The position numbers and the translations under genes were made by a program. 6,033 nt of DNA from Planctomycetota bacterium (GTDB lineage: Bacteria > Planctomycetota > Phycisphaerae > UBA1845 > Fen-1342): NCBI GenBank assembly GCA_030616465.1, contig JAUWXH010000143.1, forward strand, positions 1-6,033, in the 5' to 3' direction. The notes beneath the pieces were generated by a model, which saw only the letters and a list, made by a program, of their open reading frames with translations, did not search any database and was not told where the DNA came from. How positions within the stretch are numbered: the first letter of the stretch is position 1; each line of letters starts with the position of its first letter. This document shows, one piece after another, positions 1 to 5,109 of the stretch.

Positions 1-448
1 GCAGCTCGTCCGGCAACTCGTCGGCCTCGAAAATCGGGATCAGGTCCTGCGCCTCGGACACGGGCAGGGCCTTGGCCGCCTCCCGCCCGGCCTGCTCACC
101 CCGCACCAGCAGCTCTACAAACGCCTCCAACGGGGCGGCCAGGGTGGGTTTCTCGTCGAGCAGCCTGGCCAAACGGGCCAGAAAGTCCTGGTGGCGCCCG
201 CGCGTCCCCGAGATCACCACCGTCCCGCGCGCGGCGACCCCCGTCAGCAGCCACTGCAAGTCCTCGCCCGTCCGCTCGCACATGCGGAGCATGACGTCAC
301 CCGGCGGAAGCGTGCTACGCTCGAAACGCTCGTATTCCTCGAGCGGCAGGTCGAGTCGGCGGGCGAATTCGGCCTTGCCGCCCGCCCCGAAGTGCCGCCG
401 ACGCAGTTGTTTGATACGCTCTGTCAGGGCTTTCTCAGCACTGCCCAT
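1..448 (-). CDS. CI-type helix-turn-helix transcriptional regulator, C-terminus outside window
   Basis: An open frame on the minus strand starts at ATG 448-446 and runs off the left edge, with 149 codons visible and no stop. The start is supported by GGAAAGG (454-460) with AAAGG 5 nt upstream. Residues about 8-70 resemble the N-terminal DNA-binding domain of phage CI-like repressors: a basic first helix (LTERIKQLRRRHF), a helix-turn-helix around K25-S45 (GKAEFARRLDLPLEEYERFE), and an ending DLQWLLTG at 63-70 that is typical of this family. Residues 75-149 are less familiar: TVVISGTRGRH (76-86), then predicted amphipathic helices rich in Leu and Ala, then an acidic stretch IFEADELPDEL at the edge. 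Whether a peptidase S24 or other effector domain follows cannot be seen. It probably binds DNA as a dimer in the cytoplasm. It is divergent from the hydrolase across 353 bp, so control of that gene or of itself is possible but unproven. The DNA-binding assignment is fairly secure; the target and signal are unknown. Confidence 0.8.
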   Translation of the reverse strand, partial: MGSAEKALTERIKQLRRRHFGAGGKAEFARRLDLPLEEYERFERSTLPPGDVMLRMCERTGEDLQWLLTGVAARGTVVISGTRGRHQDFLARLARLLDEKPTLAAPLEAFVELLVRGEQAGREAAKALPVSEAQDLIPIFEADELPDEL

Positions 449-472
449 AGTGACCTTTCCAGGACGGCAGCG

Positions 473-523
473 TCACGCGGCGTGCGGCCTCACGCGGTGT
501 GCAGCCTACCGCAGCGTGCCTGA
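473..523. repeat. Tandem 17-bp repeats upstream of the regulator
   Basis: Two adjacent 17-bp units, 473-489 (TCACGCGGCGTGCGGCC) and 490-506 (TCACGCGGTGTGCAGCC), match at 15 of 17 positions. A third, degenerate unit at 507-523 matches the first at about 10 of 17. The array begins 24 bp upstream of the regulator start codon. A weak minus-strand promoter reading (TTGGAC at 529-524, TAGGCT at 508-503, spacing 15) would place the array over the start of transcription. Repressors often bind tandem sites in this position, so an autoregulatory operator is the simplest guess. The repeat is seen directly; the function is inferred. Confidence 0.6.
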
Positions 524-693
524 GTCCAATCGTTGACCCGCCACCCCCAGTTTACCCACGCTACGCAGATCGGCAAAACCCACCTGACGACCCCCGACAG
601 GATTATTCCCGTATCCCACCAGGCAGACGGTTCATGCGCCTCCCCGACGCGGCCCGCCCCTCCCGGCCCTCGGCACGTTGCAGTACCCGATGA

Positions 694-721
694 TTGCGGC
701 CCGGCTCGCCCAGGATAGGAT
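694..721 (+). promoter_or_regulatory. Weak candidate promoter for the hydrolase gene
   Basis: TTGCGG (694-699) and TAGGAT (716-721) are separated by 16 bp, resembling -35 and -10 boxes of a sigma-70 promoter. Transcription would start near 728, giving a leader of about 75 nt. The match is imperfect and such matches arise easily by chance. Its main support is the absence of a better candidate and the inverted repeat that brackets the -10 box. Confidence 0.25.
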
Positions 722-749
722 GAAGCCTCACTGTCAATCAGGGGCGAGC
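704..749. promoter_or_regulatory. Inverted repeat, possible operator or leader hairpin
   Basis: GCTCGCCC (704-711) and GGGCGAGC (742-749) form a perfect 8-bp inverted repeat separated by 30 bp. The left arm lies between the candidate -35 and -10 boxes of the hydrolase and the right arm lies just after the expected start of transcription. It could be a pair of half-sites for a regulator, or chance in GC-rich DNA. A 30-nt loop makes an RNA hairpin less likely. Confidence 0.3.
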
Positions 750-788
750 AGTCCGCGGAGACAGCGCGCCCCGACGCCGGATTGCGCC

Positions 789-794
789 GAGGAG
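789..794 (+). promoter_or_regulatory. Ribosome binding site deciding the hydrolase start
   Basis: GAGGAG lies 7 nt before ATG 802. The alternative in-frame ATG at 886 (residue 29), where cytoplasmic relatives would be expected to begin, has only a pyrimidine-rich GC stretch before it and no such motif. This favours 802 and therefore a signal-peptide-bearing product. Confidence 0.75.
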
Positions 795-801
795 TTTCCG
801 A

Positions 802-3800
802 ATGCGTAGGATCATCGCAAACACACTCTCATATACGAGCTTGCTGATGCTGTATCCGTTAGGTGGTACCCCGACGCCGGCCCAGATGCCCAGGCCCGAG
901 CACCCGCGACCCGACTGCCAGCGCCACAATTGGCTGAACCTCAACGGCACGTGGCAGTTCGCCCTGCACGACGAGGCCACCGGCGATCCGGCAGCCATCG
1001 TGTTCGACCGAACCATCGTCGTGCCCTTCCCCTGGCAAAGCCGGCTGTCGGGCGTCGAGCTGATCCGCGACGGCGTCGGGTGGTATCAGCGCGAAATCAC
1101 CGTGCCGTCAGACTGGCGCGGCCAACGCGTCTTCATCCGCTTCGGGGCCGTGGATCAGGAGGCCACCGTCTGGCTCGACGGCGAGCGCATCGGCGAGCAC
1201 CGGGTAGCATACATCCCGTTCGAGCTCGACATCACGGAGCAAGTCAGATGGGACCAGGCGCAAACGCTCACCGTCCGGGCGGTCGACCTTGGCGACCGAG
1301 CGTATCCCAAAGGAAAACAACAGGGCTGGTACACGCCGACCGGGGGCATCTGGCAGACCGTCTGGCTCGAAGCCCGGCTGGCAACGTGCATCGACTACTT
1401 CCGCTACACCCCAGATATCGAGGCCGGGTCGGCCGAATTCGAGATCGAGTTGCGAAGCTTGGCCGGCGTCGGCCCAGCCACCGTGACGATCCGCTCGCAG
1501 TCGGACGAGTTTCCATCCGTCACCGCCGAAGCCGGACTGCGAAACGGTAAGGGCACGGTCCGCCTGAACGTCCGCGTGCCCGAACCCAAACTGTGGCACC
1601 CGGACACGCCGCACTTGTACGACGCGGTCATCGAGGCGAAAACGCCCGACGGCGCGGCCGACGTGGTGCACGCGTATTTCGCCCTGCGGGAGGTCTCGCG
1701 GGGCAAGTGGCAGGATCGCCCGTACGAATACATCCTGCTCAATGGCGAGCCGATCTATCTGCGCGCTGCACTCGACCAGAGCTTCAACCCCGAGGGCATT
1801 TACACCGCCCCTTCCGACGACTTCCTCCGCCGCGACATGCTGATCACCAAGCGGGCCGGCCTCAACGCGCTCCGCATCCACATCAAGACCGACGAACCTC
1901 GCCGGCTCTACTGGGCCGACAAGCTTGGTGTGTTGATCCTGGCCGACATGCCCAGCGAGGGCTCGCGCCCGCCGACCGACGGCAGACGCTGCAACTGGGA
2001 GGACACCTGGCTCGGCACCGTCCGCCGCGATTTCAACCACCCGTCCATCATCGCCTGGGTACTGTTCAACGAAACCTGGGGCATCCGCCACGACGCCCAG
2101 TGGGACACCTGGATTGAGAAACTCTATCGCCGCACCAAACAGCTCGACCCGACCCGCCTGTGCGAAGACAACTCCCCCTGCCGCTATGACCACGTCGTCA
2201 CCGACATAAACAGTTGGCACTTCTACATCAACGACTACGAGCAGGCCCGTCGGCACATCCGCCACGTCGTCGAGCAGACCCGACCCGGCTCGGACTTCAA
2301 CTACGTCAAGGGCCGACAGCAGGGCAGCGAGCCGCTCATCAACAGCGAGTACGGCGGGATCGCTGCCGGCTCCGGCGACGCCGACATCTCCTGGTGTCTC
2401 AAATACCTGACCAACGAGCTCCGCCTGCACCCCAAGATCTGCGGCTATGTCTACACCGAACTGACCGACATCGAGTGGGAGCATAACGGCATCGTCAACT
2501 ACGACCGCTCGCCGAAGGGATTCGGCTATGGCGATTTCTGTCCCGGCATGACCGTGGCCGACATCTTCGGCCCCGACTTCATCTGCATTGATAGCGAGCC
2601 CTGCCCGCGGCGCAAGCCGGGCGAATCGCTCGAGGTGTCGCTGCGGTTCAGCCACTTCAGCCGCGAAGCCGTCGGGCTGGCCACGCTGATCTGGCGGCTG
2701 GACGCCGTGGACCGCTTCGGCTGGTCGAAACATAAGCTGGCCGAGGGCCGCTTCGAGTTCGACACGAAGCACTATGACGTCGTGGAAGTGAAGCCAGTGC
2801 GGGTGGCCCTCCCCGACAAGCCGATGCTCGCAACCTTCTGGTGCCGAGTCCAGACGCTCGACGGGCGCGTGCTGGCCCGGAACTACATCAACATCGACGT
2901 TTCCGACAGGCTTCAGCCACGCATCGAGGTGGCCAACCCCAGACATGTGCTGCTCCGTTGGGACCCGGGGCTCGAGCAGGTGAGCTGGCCGCCGCCGCCC
3001 TCGCCTCCAAACGTCACCGCACTGGAGAAACGCTGGTTCGAGGGGGACGGGGCGATCACCTACCGCATCACCTGGCCCGACGGCATCGAACCGGACAAGG
3101 TGGAGTCCCTCTGGGTCGCCGTCGAACTGGCCGCGCGGGCGGGCGACGAGAAGTACGACTGGCCTGGGCCAAAAGGCAACCACGGCTATCCGCAGACGCA
3201 GCAGCGCAAGTTCCCTTCCGATGTCGAGGTCCTCGTTGCCGGGCAGCGCATCGCCAGCTTCACGCTGCCTGACGACCCCGCCGACGCCCGCGGCGTGCTC
3301 TCACACCTGCACGCCTTCGAGCCCGGCAGCTACGGCTACCGCATGTCGCAAGTCGTTAGGGGTGACACGTTGCAGACTGTGCTGCGTACCGTCGGCGAGG
3401 GTAAACCGCTCGAGCTTACCTTCCGCGTGCCGCCCGACGCGAAGAACCGCCACGGCCTGGCGATCTTCGGCGACCGCCTGGGCCGCTTCCCGCTCGACCC
3501 GACGCTGACAATCCGCACACGCGAGCCGCACGGCATCGACGCCGACAAGGCCGCTGCCGCACTACAGTGGGTCACGGTCCTACCGACCGCACCCCAGCGC
3601 CGGCACGAATGGCGCTACACGACAGAGCAGCCGCCGGCGGAATGGACAACTCCGGCGTTCGACGATTCCGCGTGGCGAAGCGGTCCGGCCGGCTTCGGCC
3701 GGGCCGACACGCCGGGTGCGCATGTTGGCACCGAATGGCACACCGCCGACATTTGGCTGCGCACGAGCTTCGAGCTGCCCGACGAGCCGGTCAGCAACCT

Positions 3801-4029
3801 CGCCCTGCTCAAGTTCCACCACGACGAGGACATGACCGTCTACCTCAACGGCGGGCGCATCCTCGAACGCCGCGGCTACGTCACCCGCTATCAAACCGAG
3901 CTGCTGCCGCCCCAGGCCGTGCGGCTGCTACGCAAGGCCAAAAACACCTTGGCGGTTCATTGCCACCAAACCGGCGGCGGCCAATACATCGACCTCGGCC
4001 TCACCGTCCTCGCACGAACCAGCCCGTAG
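802..4029 (+). CDS. Glycoside hydrolase family 2 protein, probably secreted, with C-terminal carbohydrate-binding-like module
   Basis: This 1075-residue enzyme is predicted to hydrolyse beta-glycosidic bonds with retention. Residues 1-28 look like a signal peptide: MRR, a hydrophobic stretch (about 9-22) and a plausible cleavage after A27 (T-P-A). A GH2 sugar-binding jelly roll spans about 37-195 (WLNLNGTWQF 44-53, VPFPWQ 74-79, GWYQR, VWLDG near 123-127). An Ig-like domain spans about 200-300 (LWHPDTPHLYD from 264). The TIM barrel spans about 310-590 (LNGEPIYLR 313-321). The acid/base is E424 in LFNETWG and the nucleophile is E516 in NSEYGG, 92 residues apart as in the family. The N-x-K motif of typical beta-glucuronidases is absent from the region after the barrel nucleophile (EHNGIVNYDRSPK). 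Residues about 600-700 form another beta-sandwich and 700-930 are unrecognised. About 930-1075 resemble a galactose-binding-like domain (AFDDSAWRSGPAGFG, VYLNGGRI, GGGQYIDLG). The substrate is not predictable. It appears monocistronic. Confidence 0.92.
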   Translation: MRRIIANTLSYTSLLMLYPLGGTPTPAQMPRPEHPRPDCQRHNWLNLNGTWQFALHDEATGDPAAIVFDRTIVVPFPWQSRLSGVELIRDGVGWYQREITVPSDWRGQRVFIRFGAVDQEATVWLDGERIGEHRVAYIPFELDITEQVRWDQAQTLTVRAVDLGDRAYPKGKQQGWYTPTGGIWQTVWLEARLATCIDYFRYTPDIEAGSAEFEIELRSLAGVGPATVTIRSQSDEFPSVTAEAGLRNGKGTVRLNVRVPEPKLWHPDTPHLYDAVIEAKTPDGAADVVHAYFALREVSRGKWQDRPYEYILLNGEPIYLRAALDQSFNPEGIYTAPSDDFLRRDMLITKRAGLNALRIHIKTDEPRRLYWADKLGVLILADMPSEGSRPPTDGRRCNWEDTWLGTVRRDFNHPSIIAWVLFNETWGIRHDAQWDTWIEKLYRRTKQLDPTRLCEDNSPCRYDHVVTDINSWHFYINDYEQARRHIRHVVEQTRPGSDFNYVKGRQQGSEPLINSEYGGIAAGSGDADISWCLKYLTNELRLHPKICGYVYTELTDIEWEHNGIVNYDRSPKGFGYGDFCPGMTVADIFGPDFICIDSEPCPRRKPGESLEVSLRFSHFSREAVGLATLIWRLDAVDRFGWSKHKLAEGRFEFDTKHYDVVEVKPVRVALPDKPMLATFWCRVQTLDGRVLARNYINIDVSDRLQPRIEVANPRHVLLRWDPGLEQVSWPPPPSPPNVTALEKRWFEGDGAITYRITWPDGIEPDKVESLWVAVELAARAGDEKYDWPGPKGNHGYPQTQQRKFPSDVEVLVAGQRIASFTLPDDPADARGVLSHLHAFEPGSYGYRMSQVVRGDTLQTVLRTVGEGKPLELTFRVPPDAKNRHGLAIFGDRLGRFPLDPTLTIRTREPHGIDADKAAAALQWVTVLPTAPQRRHEWRYTTEQPPAEWTTPAFDDSAWRSGPAGFGRADTPGAHVGTEWHTADIWLRTSFELPDEPVSNLALLKFHHDEDMTVYLNGGRILERRGYVTRYQTELLPPQAVRLLRKAKNTLAVHCHQTGGGQYIDLGLTVLARTSP

Positions 4030-4046
4030 GGTCCGTCGTGCGGATC
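4030..4046 (+). repeat. Short hairpin directly after the hydrolase stop codon
   Basis: GGTCCG (4030-4035) pairs with CGGATC (4041-4046) around a 5-nt loop, with one G-U pair. It begins at the base after the stop codon. The sequence resembles a GGTCCG-N-CGGACC type of dispersed hairpin common between genes in some environmental bacterial genomes. There is no T-tract, so it is not an intrinsic terminator on its own. Confidence 0.45.
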
Positions 4047-4060
4047 AGCGCTGGGTGGCA

Positions 4061-4133
4061 CACCCTTTTAAGGGTGGGGGACTGATTTCACCACAAAGAC
4101 ACGACGGCACGGGGGGAGCTGTAGCGTCCGCCG
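4061..4133 (+). repeat. Dispersed 3'-end element, copy A
   Basis: This 73-bp stretch aligns with 5038-5109 read on the minus strand. By hand, about 52 of 73 columns agree with one gap. It opens with a small hairpin (CACCCT 4061-4066, AGGGTG 4071-4076), continues through CTGATT and a purine-rich CACGG-type segment, and ends with an identical 12-mer, TAGCGTCCGCCG. It starts 31 bp after the hydrolase stop codon and is oriented with that gene. The last part is the left arm of the long hairpin at 4116-4174. Confidence 0.7.
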
Positions 4134-4174
4134 AGCTTGCGAAATCTTCTCACGCTCGGCGGACGCTACGGCTC
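4116..4174. repeat. Long palindromic hairpin downstream of the hydrolase
   Basis: Positions 4121-4136 and 4154-4169 are a perfect 16-bp inverted repeat around a 17-nt loop. The pairing extends outward through 4116-4120 and 4170-4174 to a 21-bp stem with one G-U pair. Such a stem could stop or stabilise the hydrolase transcript. The sequence after it (AGATCTTTGCC) is not a proper T-tract, so it is called a repeat rather than a terminator. Its arm core is shared with copy B near nuoD. Confidence 0.75.
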
Positions 4175-4214
4175 AGATCTTTGCCCCTGCGCGCTTCCCT
4201 GGCTTCGTGGGCAC

Positions 4215-4233
4215 CGCCGACGAGGCGTCGGCG
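4215..4233. repeat. Hairpin, 7-bp stem
   Basis: CGCCGAC (4215-4221) and GTCGGCG (4227-4233) form a perfect stem with a 5-nt loop. It directly precedes the next dispersed repeat, and the two probably belong to one module. Confidence 0.5.
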
Positions 4234-4259
4234 AGATTCTTCGCTGCGCTCAGAATGAC
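4234..4259 (-). repeat. Dispersed intergenic repeat of the 'HSERSEES' type
   Basis: Read on the minus strand, GTCATTCTGAGCGCAGCGAA and its continuation form a widely scattered intergenic repeat. It is familiar because spurious frames through it give the peptide HSERSEES, and the minus frame here does so. The ends ATTCT (4236-4240) and AGAAT (4252-4256) can pair. It is recognised from memory of the motif, not from a search. Confidence 0.6.
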
Positions 4260-4280
4260 GGCCGGGACAGAGCCCGGCCG
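4259..4280. repeat. Palindromic repeat, 8-bp stem
   Basis: CGGCCGGG (4259-4266) and CCCGGCCG (4273-4280) pair perfectly around a 6-nt loop ACAGAG. It directly abuts the preceding repeat module. Confidence 0.6.
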
Positions 4281-4290
4281 CTACAACCTC

Positions 4291-4309
4291 CACCGGTTGG
4301 AAGCCGGTG
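4291..4309. repeat. Palindromic repeat of the 'GTGFQPV' type
   Basis: CACCGG (4291-4296) and CCGGTG (4304-4309) pair around TTGGAAG. On the minus strand this reads GGCACCGGCTTCCAACCGG, another common dispersed intergenic repeat, known for the spurious peptide GTGFQPV. Recognition is from memory of the motif. Confidence 0.55.
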
Positions 4310-4331
4310 CCACAGAGGACGACTGGGACGG

Positions 4332-4378
4332 AGCCCGCCGGCACAAGCTGAGGCCTGACGGCTGAGGGCTGGCGGGTT
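4332..4378. repeat. Inverted repeat with long loop
   Basis: AGCCCGCC (4332-4339) pairs with GGCGGGTT (4371-4378), with one G-U pair, around a 31-nt loop. It is the last module of the repeat cluster before the RRM gene's terminator. It is weaker than its neighbours and could be chance. Confidence 0.35.
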
Positions 4379-4413
4379 GCCGTTACGGCCTCTTGAGCTG
4401 GGCGCAAAGAAAA

Positions 4414-4438
4414 GGGAGGCCGATTGGGCGGCCTCCCG
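4414..4438 (-). terminator. Intrinsic terminator of the RRM gene
   Basis: GGGAGGCCG (4414-4422) and CGGCCTCCC (4429-4437) form a perfect 9-bp GC-rich stem with a 6-nt loop. On the minus strand the stem is followed at once by TTTTCTTT (4413-4406). It begins 12 nt after the RRM stop codon. This is a textbook Rho-independent terminator for that gene. Confidence 0.9.
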
Positions 4439-4449
4439 GGTTGGGTGGT

Positions 4450-4767
4450 TTAGTAGCGTCGTCGTCCGCCGCCGCCGCCGCCGCCGCCGCCGTAGCCCCC
4501 GCGCCCGCCGCCGCGGGATTCGCGCGAGCGGGCCTCGTTGACGGTGAGGGCCCGGCCATCGTGCTCCTGGCCGTTAAGGGCCGCGATGGCGGCCTGGGCC
4601 TCCTGGTCGCTGTCCATTTCGACGAAGCCGAAGCCCCGGCTCTGGCCCGTGCTGCGGTCGGTGACAACCTGGGCGCTCTGGACGGTGCCGTGCGGCGCGA
4701 ACAGTTGTTCCAGATCCGCGCTGCTCACGTTGAAGCCGAGGTTCCCAACATACAACTTCCTGCCCAT
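4450..4767 (-). CDS. RRM-domain RNA-binding protein with glycine-rich RGG tail
   Basis: This 105-residue protein is a single RRM domain of the small bacterial and cyanobacterial Rbp type. RNP2 is KLYVGNL (4-10) and RNP1 is RGFGFVEM (44-51), whose last position is Met instead of the usual aromatic. Between and after them lie DLEQLFAPHG, AAIAALNGQ and DGRALTVNEAR (70-80). The tail after residue 81 is RGG-like: RGGGRGGY followed by nine glycines and RRRY. Such proteins bind single-stranded RNA in the cytoplasm; many relatives are cold-induced and help RNA folding or turnover. The start at 4767 is chosen because AGGAG lies 7 nt upstream. An open frame continues upstream to 4926, but those residues lack protein character. 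The gene stands alone, with its own terminator and about 350 bp of leader and spacer before nuoD. The family call is secure; the specific role is inferred. Confidence 0.93.
   Translation of the reverse strand: MGRKLYVGNLGFNVSSADLEQLFAPHGTVQSAQVVTDRSTGQSRGFGFVEMDSDQEAQAAIAALNGQEHDGRALTVNEARSRESRGGGRGGYGGGGGGGGGRRRY
4466..4492. repeat. (CCG)9 trinucleotide repeat encoding polyglycine
   Basis: Nine exact CCG units on the plus strand underlie the polyglycine stretch (residues 93-101) of the RRM protein, where the minus codons are GGA followed by eight GGC. Slippage would add or remove whole glycines without a frameshift. Confidence 0.9.
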
Positions 4768-4774
4768 GCTAGAT

Positions 4775-4779
4775 CTCCT
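4775..4779 (-). promoter_or_regulatory. Ribosome binding site of the RRM gene
   Basis: AGGAG on the minus strand lies 7 nt before ATG 4767. It fixes the start and excludes the longer upstream frame. Confidence 0.85.
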
Positions 4780-4830
4780 GTCTCTGGGCGTTGCGACCCG
4801 CTCTTTCACTTTCAGGGTCGTGTTGAAAGC

Positions 4831-4846
4831 GTCCGGCCTTCCGGAC
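4831..4846 (-). promoter_or_regulatory. Hairpin in the RRM gene leader
   Basis: GTCCGG and CCGGAC (4831-4836, 4841-4846) pair perfectly around a 4-nt loop, which is AAGG in the minus-strand RNA. It lies 63 nt upstream of the start codon, within the probable leader. Leaders of cold-inducible RNA-binding protein genes are often structured, but a regulatory role here is only a suggestion. Confidence 0.4.
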
Positions 4847-4896
4847 GAGGCGGTAGGATGGGCGAGAGAGGGATCCAGGTGCGGCACGTTGTATGA

Positions 4897-4926
4897 AGTG
4901 TCACGTATCCTGAACTCTATCGTCAA
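4897..4926 (-). promoter_or_regulatory. Candidate promoter of the RRM gene
   Basis: On the minus strand TTGACG (4926-4921) matches five of six -35 positions. GACACT (4902-4897), 18 bp on, keeps the key A and final T of a -10 box. Transcription would begin near 4890 and give a leader of about 120 nt. The -10 match is poor. Confidence 0.3.
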
Positions 4927-5000
4927 ACCAACCGGATGACCATCCTAGCCGCGTGCCCTCCGAAAGTACAGCGGAAAGCTGAGGAAATCCGTAAGGGCCT

Positions 5001-5046
5001 CGTCCGCCACCCTTCGGCTGCGCTTCGGGCAGGCGGGCGGCGGACG
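5001..5046 (-). repeat. Palindrome of the copy B element with an internal dispersed repeat
   Basis: CGTCCGCC (5001-5008) and GGCGGACG (5039-5046) are a perfect 8-bp inverted repeat, and the arm core is the same as in the long hairpin at 4116-4174. The 30-bp interior differs from copy A and contains CTTCGGCTGCGCTTCGGGCA, a dispersed motif known for the spurious peptide SAALRAGG. The arms are thus kept while the loop content is exchanged. Confidence 0.55.
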
Positions 5047-5109
5047 CTAGATGCTTCCCCGTGTCTCCGTGCCTCCCTCGCGGAATCAGCCCCTCACCCT
5101 GGAAGGGTG
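5038..5109 (-). repeat. Dispersed 3'-end element, copy B
   Basis: Read on the minus strand, this 72-bp stretch aligns with copy A (4061-4133). It opens with a hairpin (AGGGTG 5104-5109 with CACCCT 5095-5100), passes CTGATT and GGCACGGAGACACGGGG, and ends in TAGCGTCCGCCG. It begins 8 bp after the nuoD stop codon and is oriented with nuoD, as copy A is with the hydrolase. There is no T-tract after the small hairpin. Confidence 0.7.

Larger units (their letters stand above)
449..801. other. Divergent intergenic control region
   Basis: This 353-bp region separates the start codons of the regulator (minus) and the hydrolase (plus). It holds the regulator's ribosome binding site, the 17-bp tandem repeats (473-523), an inverted repeat (704-749) over a candidate promoter, and the hydrolase ribosome binding site (789-794). 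In 530-690 I see no convincing gene, tRNA or riboswitch. Open frames on both strands there have no ribosome binding site or protein-like composition. Confidence 0.7.

Noticed and set aside
72..536. 154-codon plus-strand frame at the left edge
   Set aside because: It is antisense to the CI-type regulator, is rich in Ser, Arg and Pro in a shadow-frame pattern, and has no family signature.
500..560. Possible tRNA 3' end (GAGTCCAATC followed by CGCCACC)
   Set aside because: No cloverleaf or matching acceptor arm could be drawn from the surrounding bases.
769..880. 12-bp direct repeat CCCCGACGCCGG at 769-780 and 869-880, exactly 100 bp apart around the hydrolase start
   Set aside because: It is GC-only apart from one A and the second copy is coding; no flanking similarity supports a duplication, so chance is likely.
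1108..3183. 691-codon open frame on the minus strand opposite the hydrolase
   Set aside because: It lies entirely antisense to a convincing GH2 gene, lacks any recognisable motif and has a composition typical of antisense frames in GC-rich DNA.
4150..4407. 85-codon minus-strand frame containing HSERSEES and GTGFQPV
   Set aside because: These are well-known spurious peptides from dispersed non-coding repeats; there is no ribosome binding site or homology-like sequence.
4768..4926. N-terminal extension of the RRM protein by 53 residues
   Set aside because: The strong AGGAG lies before ATG 4767, the RRM fold begins at once after that Met, and the extension is low in protein character.
4854..4947. 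8-bp inverted repeat TAGGATGG / CCATCCTA across the RRM promoter region
   Set aside because: The arms are 78 bp apart with no extension or other support, so it was not treated as a site.
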